From positions 1 to 46,708 of the forward strand of contig CACOMK010000005.1 of the NCBI GenBank assembly GCA_902628305.1: a stretch of 46,708 nt of DNA. The letters are read 5' to 3'. This document shows, piece by piece, positions 34,671 to 42,855 of this stretch; position 1 is the stretch's first letter; each line of letters begins with the position of its first letter. The notes beneath the pieces were generated by a model. The model was not told the DNA's origin. It did no database searches and saw only the letters and a list, made by a program, of their open reading frames with translations. This stretch comes from an uncultured Pelagibacteraceae bacterium (GTDB lineage Bacteria > Pseudomonadota > Alphaproteobacteria > Pelagibacterales > Pelagibacteraceae). A program made the translations under genes and the position numbers.

Positions 34671-36062
34671 ATGGCAAAAAATAAAAACAACCAAGCAATC
34701 TGGAACTCACGAATAAAAAAAAATGCATCAAGTTTGTTTCAAAAAGTCGGTAATTCAATAGATATTGATAGAAGACTCTATAAAGAAGATATCAAAGGAT
34801 CAATTGCTCATGTTGAAATGCTTTTTAAACAAAAAATAATTTCATTTAAAATTAAAAATAAAATTATTTATGGTCTAACAAAAGTTGGTAGGGAAATTAC
34901 AAACAATAAATTTGAGTTTAATAAAAAATATGAAGATATCCACATGAATATCGAAAAGAGACTTTTTCAAATTATAGGTGAGGAGGCTGGCTATGTTCAC
35001 ACTGCAAGATCAAGAAATGATCAAGTAATTACTGATTTTAAAATTTGGATTAAAAATTCAACTAATGAAATAAATAGTAACATTAATAAAGTTATTAAAA
35101 GTACAATTAATTTAGCTGAAAAAAATGTTGAGACTATTATGCCTGGATTTACACATCTTAAAAATGCTCAGGCCATCTCTTTTGCACATTATTTAATGTC
35201 TTATGTAGAAATGTTTAATAGAGACAAAAAGAGATTTTCTAATAATTTAGACAGTTTAAATGAAAATCCCCTAGGTGTTGCAGCTTTAGCAGGAACATCA
35301 TTTAATATAGATAGAAATTATACAACCAAAAAACTTGGTTTTAAAATACCTACAAATAATTCTATTGATACAGTTTCTGATAGAGATTTTGTTTTAGATT
35401 TTTTATACGCTTCATCTGTGTGTGCTATGCATATTTCTAGAATTGCTGAAGAGTTAATTATTTGGAATTCTGATGGTTTTAACTTGATCAATTTATCTGA
35501 TAAAGTTGTTACTGGATCATCGATAATGCCACAAAAGAAGAATCCCGATCTTTTAGAGTATTTGCGTGGAAAATCGGGAAGCGCTTATGGGAATTTATTT
35601 TCGATGCTTACTATTTTAAAAGGTTTACCATTGTCTTATTTTAAAGATTTGCAAGACGATAAGGAGATTGTTTTCAATTCAAGTGACAGTCTAAATAATA
35701 GTTTAAAAATTTTTGATGAAATACTGAGAAATTGTAATCCAAATAAGAGTAAAATGTTAGAACTTGCTAATTCGGGATACATCACAGCAACTGATTTAGC
35801 TGACTACCTTGTAAAAAATCACTCAATGTCTTTTAGAAAAGCATATCAAAAAACTGCAGCTGTAGTTAATTTTGCTGAAAGAAGAAAAAAGAAATTAAAT
35901 GAATTGACTTTAGAGGAATTAAGAAAAATTGAACCCAAACTTAAAGATGATGTATTAAAAGTATTTAATTTAAAAAATTCAATTAATTCGAAAAAATCTT
36001 TTGGTGGAACTTCTTTTGATAATATTAAAAAGATGATAATGAAATATAAAAAAGAAAAATGA
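34671..36062 (+). CDS. argH: Argininosuccinate lyase
   Basis: Last step of arginine synthesis: argininosuccinate to arginine and fumarate, cytoplasmic homotetramer. The fumarase/aspartase superfamily signature GSSIMPQKKNPD holds the catalytic serine loop (about residues 283-294). HTARSRNDQV (about 105-114) and PGFTHLKNAQAISFAHYL (about 155-172, with the general-base histidine region) are also present. Length 463 is normal. The stop overlaps the lptM start (ATGA), and lysA follows, so arginine and lysine synthesis share a transcript with a lipopolysaccharide-assembly lipoprotein. Confidence 0.97.
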   Translation: MAKNKNNQAIWNSRIKKNASSLFQKVGNSIDIDRRLYKEDIKGSIAHVEMLFKQKIISFKIKNKIIYGLTKVGREITNNKFEFNKKYEDIHMNIEKRLFQIIGEEAGYVHTARSRNDQVITDFKIWIKNSTNEINSNINKVIKSTINLAEKNVETIMPGFTHLKNAQAISFAHYLMSYVEMFNRDKKRFSNNLDSLNENPLGVAALAGTSFNIDRNYTTKKLGFKIPTNNSIDTVSDRDFVLDFLYASSVCAMHISRIAEELIIWNSDGFNLINLSDKVVTGSSIMPQKKNPDLLEYLRGKSGSAYGNLFSMLTILKGLPLSYFKDLQDDKEIVFNSSDSLNNSLKIFDEILRNCNPNKSKMLELANSGYITATDLADYLVKNHSMSFRKAYQKTAAVVNFAERRKKKLNELTLEELRKIEPKLKDDVLKVFNLKNSINSKKSFGGTSFDNIKKMIMKYKKEK

Positions 36063-36190
36063 TTAAAAAATTTACTATAATTATATTGTTATTTTGTGCA
36101 GTTATTTCTTGTGGAAAGAAAGGTGATCCTAAGTACTTAGATCCAGACAAAAAAGCAGAAATAAAAAAAGTTTCAATTAACTTAGCTTAA
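36059..36190 (+). CDS. lptM: LptM-like small outer-membrane lipoprotein (43 residues)
   Basis: ATG at 36059-36061 overlaps the argH stop (ATGA); TAA at 36188-36190 overlaps the lysA start (TAATG). The peptide has a charged start (MIKKF), a hydrophobic run, the lipobox AVISC, and directly after the cysteine the motif GKKGDP, then YLDPDKKAE. Cys18 would be lipidated and residues 1-17 removed. The C-G-x-K-G-x-P pattern and the place right before lysA are hallmarks of LptM (YifL), which binds the LptD/E lipopolysaccharide translocon and helps its disulfide maturation. Easily missed because of its length, but the exact overlaps on both sides argue strongly for a real gene. Confidence 0.85.
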   Translation: MIKKFTIIILLFCAVISCGKKGDPKYLDPDKKAEIKKVSINLA

Positions 36191-37404
36191 TGAAATACAT
36201 AAATAAAAAATTAACAATAGAAAAAGTTAGTCTTCAAAAAATTGCAAATAAATTTGGAACTCCATTTTATTCTTATTCCTATTCGAAATTAAAAGAAAAT
36301 ATTAATAATTTTAAAAAAAACTTCAGATCTTTTTCACCCCTTATTTGCTTTGCTGTTAAATCTAATACTAATGTTAATATAATTAGAGAAATTAAAAAAT
36401 TTGGATTAGGTGCTGATGTTGTTTCAGTAGGAGAATTGATGATGGTACTAAAAGCAGGAATTAACCCAAGTAAAATAGTATTTTCTGGTGTTGGTAAAAC
36501 AACAAGTGAAATAAGCTATGCCATTGATAAAAAAATTTTGCTTATTAACGCTGAATCTTTAAGTGAAATAAAAGAAATAGATCGATTAGCAAAATCAAAA
36601 AATAAAATAATAAAAATTGGTGTAAGACTGAACCCTAACACAGATGCAAAAACATTAAGTCAAATATCCACTGGGAAAAAAGAAAATAAATTTGGTGTAA
36701 ATAAAAATACATTCTATGAAATTATAAATTATTGCAAAAATTCGAAAAATATTAATTTAAGATGTCTAAGCGTTCATATAGGCAGTCAAATTTTAGACCA
36801 TAGACCTTATGAAAAAATGCTCAAAGCAGTTAGTCAAATTCTTAATAAAACAAATCATAAATTTGAATTTATAGATTTAGGTGGAGGTATGGGAATTACT
36901 TACACCGACAAAAATAAAAAACTTAATTATAAAAAATACAAAACAGCTATTCTTAAATTTTTGAGAAAACATAAAGTTAAAATTATATTTGAGCCAGGTA
37001 GATCAATTATTGGTGATACCGGTACGTTAGTCTCAAAGATAATTTATATAAAAGATAGTGGAAGTAAAAAATTTATCATTTTAGATGCCGCAATGAACGA
37101 TTTAATGAGACCTGCTTTGTATGGTGCTTTTCATAAAACCTTGCCTGTTACAAAATCTAACAAGATATCTATAAAACCATATGAATTTGTAGGTCCTATT
37201 TGTGAAAGTACAGATAAATTTATTACCTTAAAAAAGTTTCAAATGTTGAAAGAAAAAGATTTAATAGCAATATGTGATGTGGGGGCCTATGGAATGTCAC
37301 TTAGCTCAAATTATAATTTAAGACCTAAACCAATAGAATTATTAATAAAAGGATCAAAGGTTAAAGTAATAAGAAAAAGACAAAAGCATAAAGATATAAT
37401 TTAG
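36190..37404 (+). CDS. lysA: Diaminopimelate decarboxylase
   Basis: PLP enzyme making lysine from meso-diaminopimelate. Fold type III landmarks in 404 residues: the Schiff-base lysine in ICFAVKSNTNVNIIREI (about residue 59), LSVHIGSQI, the phosphate-binding DLGGGMGI (about residue 230), EPGRSIIGDTG (about 273-283), and the catalytic cysteine with partner residues in VGPICESTDKF (about 336). The start overlaps the lptM stop by one base. Followed after three bases by plsC. Confidence 0.97.
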   Translation: MKYINKKLTIEKVSLQKIANKFGTPFYSYSYSKLKENINNFKKNFRSFSPLICFAVKSNTNVNIIREIKKFGLGADVVSVGELMMVLKAGINPSKIVFSGVGKTTSEISYAIDKKILLINAESLSEIKEIDRLAKSKNKIIKIGVRLNPNTDAKTLSQISTGKKENKFGVNKNTFYEIINYCKNSKNINLRCLSVHIGSQILDHRPYEKMLKAVSQILNKTNHKFEFIDLGGGMGITYTDKNKKLNYKKYKTAILKFLRKHKVKIIFEPGRSIIGDTGTLVSKIIYIKDSGSKKFIILDAAMNDLMRPALYGAFHKTLPVTKSNKISIKPYEFVGPICESTDKFITLKKFQMLKEKDLIAICDVGAYGMSLSSNYNLRPKPIELLIKGSKVKVIRKRQKHKDII

Positions 37405-37407
37405 CTT

Positions 37408-38118
37408 TTGACAAAAATGATAAGAAACTTTTTATTTTCAATACTATTTTTCGCTGGAATTATTTTTATTTCGATAATTTTTTTACCATCATTTTTTTTT
37501 CCTAAACGAGTTGTTTTGATGGGAGGTAAATTAATGGGCCATTGGGCCAGTTTTTGTTTAAGGTTTGTTCTTTCAACAAAAATTTCAATCAAAGGAAGGG
37601 AAAATATTATTAATAATGAAAAATTTTTTATAGCAGCATCTCATCAATCAATGTTTGAAACTTTTTATTTACAAACAATCTTTAACTCGCCTGTATTTAT
37701 TCTAAAAAAAGAATTATTGTTAATTCCAATATTTGGTTGGTACTTAAAAAAAATTGGATCAATTTCGATAAAAAGAGATAAAGTTACAAAAGATAACTTG
37801 GGTTTTTTTGATGATATTTCAAAAATGATGGCTACTTCTAATAGACCTTTAATTATTTTTCCTCAAGGAACTAGAGTTCTTCCATATGAAAGACCACCTT
37901 TTAAAAAAGGTGCTTCGAGAATTTATGAACAGCTAAATGTTACTTGTCAGCCAGTTGCAATTAACTCTGGGTATGTATGGCCTAAAAAAGGAGAAAAAAA
38001 ATCTAATAGAACTATTACAATCTCTATTCTCAAACCAATTCCTTCAGGGTTAACAAAAGAAAATTTTATTCAAATTCTTGAAAAAAATATTTATTCAGAG
38101 TTAGACTTAATTAATTAG
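37408..38118 (+). CDS. plsC: 1-acyl-sn-glycerol-3-phosphate acyltransferase
   Basis: Membrane-bound enzyme adding the second acyl chain to make phosphatidic acid. An N-terminal transmembrane segment (about residues 4-24) is followed by the acyltransferase core of 236 residues. The catalytic block reads AASHQSMFETF, so the usual H-x4-D has Glu in place of Asp. The substrate block reads IIFPQGTRVLP, with Gln where many homologues have Glu (FPEGTR). Both changes occur together and, as I recall, similar forms exist in other alphaproteobacteria, so the enzyme is probably active. The stop interlocks with convergent dnaN by four bases. Confidence 0.88.
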   Translation: MTKMIRNFLFSILFFAGIIFISIIFLPSFFFPKRVVLMGGKLMGHWASFCLRFVLSTKISIKGRENIINNEKFFIAASHQSMFETFYLQTIFNSPVFILKKELLLIPIFGWYLKKIGSISIKRDKVTKDNLGFFDDISKMMATSNRPLIIFPQGTRVLPYERPPFKKGASRIYEQLNVTCQPVAINSGYVWPKKGEKKSNRTITISILKPIPSGLTKENFIQILEKNIYSELDLIN

Positions 38119-39227
38119 CCCTTCATAGGCATAACAACAAAAATACTATCAAAATCACCTGGATCTTTTATTAGTGCTGGTGAACCAGTATCATTAAAGA
38201 AAATTTCAACTCTTTCTCCATCTAGTTGTGAAGCAACATCTATCAAATATCTAGAGTTAAAACTTATCTCTAAGTCATGATCAAACTTAACACTTAAAGT
38301 TTCTTTACCATCACCACTGTTGGTATTATTTACTGAGAGATCAAGAGCGTCTTTTGATAAATTAAATTTCACACCATCTTTTTTATCTAATGAAACAGAT
38401 GCTACTCTATCAACAGAACTTAAAAATAATTTTAAGTCTATTTCTAATTTTTTTTGATTATTTTTAGGTATAACTTGAATGTAATTAGGAAATTTTCCGT
38501 CAATAAGTTTTGAAATTAAAATACTATTATTTAATTCAAATTTTATTTTTGATTTTACATTTGAAACTTTTACATCCCCATCATAGCTATCTAATAAAGA
38601 ACAAAGTTGAAAAATTGTTTTTTTAGGTAAAATTATAGGATCAAAATCAATTTTTTCCTCTAATCTAATTTTTGAAATAGACATTCTATGACTATCGGTT
38701 GCAACTGCTGTTAAATAATTTTTATCTTCAACTTCTGTTTGATGAAAATAAATTCCACTTAGATAATGCCTTGTTTCGTCATTAGAAACTGAAAATTTAC
38801 ACTTATTTAATAATTTCAATAATTGTTTTGATTTAATTATAAATTCATTTTGATTAAAATTTTCATCTGTCAGTGGAAACTCTGTTGCACTTATACAATT
38901 CAAATTGAAAATAGATTTTTCAGACTCTACTTGTAATTTGCTTATATCTGTTAGAGAAAGATTTATTTTTTTTCCTGAGCCAAACTTTCTTATAATATCA
39001 TACATAATTGATGAAGTCGTGGTTGTTTTGCCTTCCTCCAGAATTTCTACATTATTTAATTGATGTATAAATATTAAATCTAGATCGGTCGCAGTGATAG
39101 TAAGTTTTGAATTGCTTGCATCTAACAAAATATTGGAAAGTATTTGTAATGTACTTCTTTTTTCTATAACACCTTGGCAATAATTTAATGCTTGCTGAAG
39201 GTCTTGTTGATTAACGTTAAATTTCAT
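38115..39227 (-). CDS. dnaN: DNA polymerase III beta sliding clamp
   Basis: Ring-shaped processivity clamp, 370 residues as three repeated clamp folds (about 1-120, 130-245, 250-370). It opens with MKFNVNQQDLQQALNYCQGV. YLSGIYFH and ATDSHRMS are in the second fold, and NSRYLIDVASQL and the C-terminal VVMPMKG in the third, where partner proteins bind. Its start lies inside the dnaA 3' end (11-base overlap), so synthesis is coupled to the initiator. RecF does not follow: the next gene is convergent plsC. Confidence 0.97.
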   Translation of the reverse strand: MKFNVNQQDLQQALNYCQGVIEKRSTLQILSNILLDASNSKLTITATDLDLIFIHQLNNVEILEEGKTTTTSSIMYDIIRKFGSGKKINLSLTDISKLQVESEKSIFNLNCISATEFPLTDENFNQNEFIIKSKQLLKLLNKCKFSVSNDETRHYLSGIYFHQTEVEDKNYLTAVATDSHRMSISKIRLEEKIDFDPIILPKKTIFQLCSLLDSYDGDVKVSNVKSKIKFELNNSILISKLIDGKFPNYIQVIPKNNQKKLEIDLKLFLSSVDRVASVSLDKKDGVKFNLSKDALDLSVNNTNSGDGKETLSVKFDHDLEISFNSRYLIDVASQLDGERVEIFFNDTGSPALIKDPGDFDSIFVVMPMKG

Positions 39228-40635
39228 TTTCTTTATTATTATATAAAATCTGGTTTTTTAACTTATTTATATTGTCAACCATCTCAGGATCTTTTTCTTT
39301 TATCTTTTCAATAGTTTTTACTGAATGAATTATTGTTGTGTGATCTCTATTAGAAAATTCCCTTCCAATTTCAGGTAATGATTTTGAAGTCAAAATTTTA
39401 GTTAAATAAATTGCTGTTTGTCTAGGTCTTACTAAGTATCTTGATCTTCTAGATGATAACATTTCATTTTTGCTGATTTTGAAGAACTTACAAACAATTG
39501 TCTGAATTAAGTCTATAGTTACTTTATTTTCTGCTAAATTTAACAAATCCTTTAAAACTACCTTTGTTTCAGCAAGATTTGGGGCTTTGTTATATATTCT
39601 TGAAAATGAAACAACTCTATTTATTGAGCCTACTAACTCCCTTACACTTCCAGTTATTTCATTGCTTATAAAGTCTTGAATTTCGTTGGAAACTTGTAAT
39701 TGTTCTGAGTACAAAGCGTTCAATTCTTCTGTTTTTTTTTCTACTATTTTTTTTCTTAGTTCAAGGTCAGGCTTTTGAATATCAACAACTAGTCCACCAG
39801 AAAATCTTGATTTAATTCTTTCTTGAATTCTTGATAGTTTATTTGGCGATCTATCAGCAGATACAATTATTTGAGAGCCTTTGTCAAGCAAAGCGTTAAA
39901 TGTGTGAAAAAATTCTTCCTGCATAGCTTCCTTTCCACTTATAAACTGAATATCATCGATTAATAAAATGTCTGTATTTCTAAAATATTCTTTAAACTTA
40001 ACCATATCGTTTGATTTAATCGATTTTACAAACTGATACATAAAGCGTTCAGCAGAAATAAACATTACTCTATTATTTTTTTTAACCTCTAAACCTATTG
40101 AATTTAATAAATGAGTTTTTCCCATTCCAACTCCACCATAAATATAAAGTGGATTATAATGAGAGATATTTTCTGAAACTTTTAATGAAGCTTCGTATGC
40201 TAATTTATTAGATGAACCTGTTATAAAATTATCAAATCTTTTATTTGGGTCAATTCGATTATATTGCAAATAAGAGTCTTTGATAAATGAAACATTTTCA
40301 TTTGCACTGTTCTCTTTAATATTGATTTCTTTTGAATTTATATTCTGGACTTTTTCAACTATTCTAAACTCAATTCTAATGATATCTTTTTTAAATACTT
40401 TAATTATTTGTAATATTTGGTCTAGATATCTTGAAGTAATCCAATCTCTTATAAATCTTGTTGGAACTGATAATAATAAATAATTATTAAATTCTTCTAC
40501 AAATGAAATTTTTTTTAACCAGCTCTCGTAAACTTCTAAGCCTAATTTGTTTTTCATCTCATTTTGAACTAACTTCCATTCAAAGTTTTCAGATGAAAAA
40601 TTACTAATGTTTTTTGTATTTGTTATTTTGTTCAT
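39217..40635 (-). CDS. dnaA: Chromosomal replication initiator DnaA
   Basis: AAA+ initiator that melts oriC, 472 residues. Domain I with the helicase/partner patch is at residues 1-90 and a variable linker extends to about 130. The ATPase domain has Walker A in YIYGGVGMGKTHLLNSIG and Walker B in DILLIDDIQFISGKEAMQEE. The C-terminal helix-turn-helix has the DnaA signature REFSNRDHTTIIHSVKTIE. The ATG is at 40633-40635; no Shine-Dalgarno sequence is visible (upstream strand reads CCCCTTACGTT). dnaN follows with an 11-base overlap. Upstream, the 311-base gap has iterons and DnaA-box-like sites. Confidence 0.98.
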   Translation of the reverse strand: MNKITNTKNISNFSSENFEWKLVQNEMKNKLGLEVYESWLKKISFVEEFNNYLLLSVPTRFIRDWITSRYLDQILQIIKVFKKDIIRIEFRIVEKVQNINSKEINIKENSANENVSFIKDSYLQYNRIDPNKRFDNFITGSSNKLAYEASLKVSENISHYNPLYIYGGVGMGKTHLLNSIGLEVKKNNRVMFISAERFMYQFVKSIKSNDMVKFKEYFRNTDILLIDDIQFISGKEAMQEEFFHTFNALLDKGSQIIVSADRSPNKLSRIQERIKSRFSGGLVVDIQKPDLELRKKIVEKKTEELNALYSEQLQVSNEIQDFISNEITGSVRELVGSINRVVSFSRIYNKAPNLAETKVVLKDLLNLAENKVTIDLIQTIVCKFFKISKNEMLSSRRSRYLVRPRQTAIYLTKILTSKSLPEIGREFSNRDHTTIIHSVKTIEKIKEKDPEMVDNINKLKNQILYNNKENEI

Positions 40636-40946
40636 AACGTAAGGGGAGTTATCAGTTAGAACTATTTAAAAAAATTTGCAACAAGTTAATAAAAAAAATT
40701 AAAAAAAAATAAAATCTACGATTGTGGTTAGATTAAAAATTTATAAAAGATTTAAATTTTGAATTTAAAATTTTAAATTGAATCAAACATAGATTGAATC
40801 AACAATTAGTTTCAATTTAGATTAAATCAAATGTAGATTGAATAGTTTTAATACATATATTTACTAAGTCTAAATGTAGTAATCTAATATAAAACTTAAA
40901 TATATAATGTAGGTATCAGAAGTTGTTAAAAATTTTTAACTAACGT
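40636..40946. other. Iteron-bearing AT-rich gap upstream of dnaA: candidate oriC or dnaA control region
   Basis: The longest gene-free gap in this part of the window. Four direct copies of ATTRAATCAA (last copy diverged) start at 40777, 40793, 40821 and 40837, spaced 16, 28 and 16 bases, three of them preceded by TAG. Two contain GAATC, a possible CcrM site. CTAACCACA (minus strand, 40723-40731) matches TTATCCACA at 7 of 9 bases, and TTATCAGTT is near 40649. A perfect 16-base palindrome, GTTAAAAATTTTTAAC, is at 40925-40940. Composition is almost pure A/T elsewhere, suitable for unwinding. Whether it is the replication origin or only the dnaA promoter cannot be settled from sequence alone. Confidence 0.5.
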
Positions 40947-41207
40947 TTAGATTGAGGCAATTTTTTTTGTTATTCTAGAAACATTTCTAGAAGCATTCTG
41001 TTTTTTTATTATCCCAGTTTTTGCAATTTTCATCAACTCAGAGTTTAACTTTGGTAAAAATTTTAAAGCCTCATCTTTCTTTTTTTCATCAATTAAAAGA
41101 TTCATCTTTTTCAGAGCATTTTTAAACCTGCTCTTTCTAGCTTTATTCACCGCTGTTTGTTTAGAAATTCTTCTAATTCTTTTGACTGCTGATTTTGTGT
41201 TTGCCAT
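40947..41207 (-). CDS. rpsT: 30S ribosomal protein S20
   Basis: Small basic primary 16S rRNA-binding protein. From the ATG at 41205-41207 it is 86 residues, starting MANTKSAVKRIRRISKQT, the standard S20 N terminus, and ending KKIASI. The open frame extends 24 codons upstream into the mutM end, but those residues have no S20 similarity. No Shine-Dalgarno sequence is seen ahead of the start (TATACCCCTGCGCAG), which could allow the autogenous control known for S20 in E. coli (inference). Position between mutM and dnaA matches other alphaproteobacteria. Confidence 0.96.
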   Translation of the reverse strand: MANTKSAVKRIRRISKQTAVNKARKSRFKNALKKMNLLIDEKKKDEALKFLPKLNSELMKIAKTGIIKKQNASRNVSRITKKIASI

Positions 41208-41257
41208 CTGCGCAGGGGTATAACTTGAGAATTTATAGTGGTCAACTAAATATTTAA

Positions 41258-42121
41258 CTATTTTTGACAAGAAACACAAAAAAAAGTTGACCTATTTGAT
41301 GTTATTTTTTTTTTTATAATACCTTTACACTTTGCACGCTTACAATAAGCTCCGTCTTGCTGATAAACTCTAAATTCTTTTTGAAAAGCACCTTTATTAC
41401 CTGTGATATCTTTGAAATCTCTAATACTTGAACCTCCCTTATTAATTGCTTGTAAAAGTATTTTCTTAGAATTAAAAATAATTTTTAAACATTCATTTTT
41501 ATTAAGTCTTTTTGCCTTTTTAAATGGATTTATTTTACTAGCGAAAAGAATTTCACTTGCATAAATATTACCTATTCCAGAAACAAATCTCTGATCAAGT
41601 AAGAAACTTTTTATATTCTTATTTTTTTTCTTAAAATAATTAACTACATAATTTAAATTAAATTTATCACTAAATGGTTCAGGCCCCATTGATTTAAATC
41701 TTTTATTAAAATCCTGATGATTTTTAATTATTTCGAAAAATCCAAAACGTCTTGGATCATTATAAATTACTTTCAATTTATCAAATACAAACTCTGCATG
41801 ATTGTGTTTTTTGGGTAAAAAAGGTGAATGATAAAAACTAGTATTTGTAAATTTTAGAGGCTTTTTCTTATTAAGAATATGAATTGTTCCAGACATCCCT
41901 AAATGAATTATACAATATTGCTCATTTTGAAAATGGATAATCAAATATTTAGAAAATCTACTAACTTCAATTATTTTTTTATTTTTAAGAAAACTTTCAA
42001 AATCACTTGGTATTTTAAACCTTAAATTCCTGTTTCTAATTATTACTTTTTTTATGCTTTTTTTTTTGATCTTTTTATGAAGGGATTGTCTAACAATTTC
42101 TACTTCTGGTAATTCTGGCAT
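41258..42121 (-). CDS. mutM: Formamidopyrimidine-DNA glycosylase
   Basis: Base-excision repair enzyme removing 8-oxoguanine and FaPy lesions, with lyase activity. The N terminus MPELPEVEIVRQSL supplies the catalytic Pro2 and Glu3. IHLGMSGTIHI holds the conserved lysine/turn region, NDPRRFGF is typical, and SGIGNIYASEILF is the helix-two-turn-helix. The C-terminal zinc finger reads YCKRAKCKG and FCVSCQK. 287 residues, complete. Only 29 bases separate its start from divergent ubiE. Needed in an aerobic surface-ocean type of lifestyle (inference). Confidence 0.96.
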   Translation of the reverse strand: MPELPEVEIVRQSLHKKIKKKSIKKVIIRNRNLRFKIPSDFESFLKNKKIIEVSRFSKYLIIHFQNEQYCIIHLGMSGTIHILNKKKPLKFTNTSFYHSPFLPKKHNHAEFVFDKLKVIYNDPRRFGFFEIIKNHQDFNKRFKSMGPEPFSDKFNLNYVVNYFKKKNKNIKSFLLDQRFVSGIGNIYASEILFASKINPFKKAKRLNKNECLKIIFNSKKILLQAINKGGSSIRDFKDITGNKGAFQKEFRVYQQDGAYCKRAKCKGIIKKKITSNRSTFFCVSCQK

Positions 42122-42150
42122 TTGATACTATATTCAATATATATTTTTTT

Positions 42151-42855
42151 ATGCAACAAAATCTTCAAAATAAAAAAGGACTTGTAGAAAATGTATTTAA
42201 TCAGGTCTACAACAAATATGACTTGATGAATGACTTTATGTCTATGGGTGTACATAGATATTGGAAAAAAAGTTTAATCAATATGATGAATCCGAGAGTT
42301 AGTAGAAAATTAATAGATGTTGCGTGTGGCACGGGTGATGTTGGAAAGTTATTTTTAGATAGCACAAATAAAGAGGCTGAAATTACTTGTGTAGACCCTA
42401 ATAAAGGGATGGTTAGTCAGGGAAAACAAAAATTATCAAATTATAAAAATGTAAAATGGGTTATTTCACCAGCAGAAAAATTATTAATAAAAGATAGTTC
42501 ATTTGATTACTACACTATTAGCTTTGGACTAAGAAATACAAAAAATTTAAATAAAGCGCTTTCAGAAGCCTATAGAGTTTTAAAGCCCGGTGGACGCTAT
42601 CTATGTCTAGAATTTTCTAAGATTCAAAATTCAAATCTTGATTTTATATATAAAAATTATTCAAAACTTATTCCTATTATTGGTCAGTTTGTAGTTGGAG
42701 AAAAAGAACCTTACGAATATTTAATCAAAAGTATTGAACAATTTATTAATCAAGATGAATTAATAGAGTTGATGGAAAAAAATAATTTTCACAAATGTTC
42801 TTATAGAAATCTTTCTGGTGGTATTGTTTCAATTCATAGTGGTTGGAAAATTTAA
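42151..42855 (+). CDS. ubiE: Ubiquinone/menaquinone C-methyltransferase
   Basis: S-adenosylmethionine-dependent C-methylation of the quinone ring. VFNQVYNKYDLMNDFMSMG and HRYWKKSLI are the family N-terminal signature. LIDVACGTGDVGKLF (about residues 52-66) binds S-adenosylmethionine. ISFGLRNTKN and VLKPGGRYLCLEFSK (about 147-161) are the other UbiE motifs. 234 residues. A TATATT at 42140-42145 lies five bases before the ATG. It overlaps ubiB by 13 bases, forming a quinone operon that continues with coaBC and dut. Confidence 0.96.
   Translation: MQQNLQNKKGLVENVFNQVYNKYDLMNDFMSMGVHRYWKKSLINMMNPRVSRKLIDVACGTGDVGKLFLDSTNKEAEITCVDPNKGMVSQGKQKLSNYKNVKWVISPAEKLLIKDSSFDYYTISFGLRNTKNLNKALSEAYRVLKPGGRYLCLEFSKIQNSNLDFIYKNYSKLIPIIGQFVVGEKEPYEYLIKSIEQFINQDELIELMEKNNFHKCSYRNLSGGIVSIHSGWKI

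Noticed and set aside
41208..41279. Twenty-four extra codons at the rpsT 5' end
   Set aside because: They overlap the mutM end and precede a standard S20 start, MANTKSAVKR.
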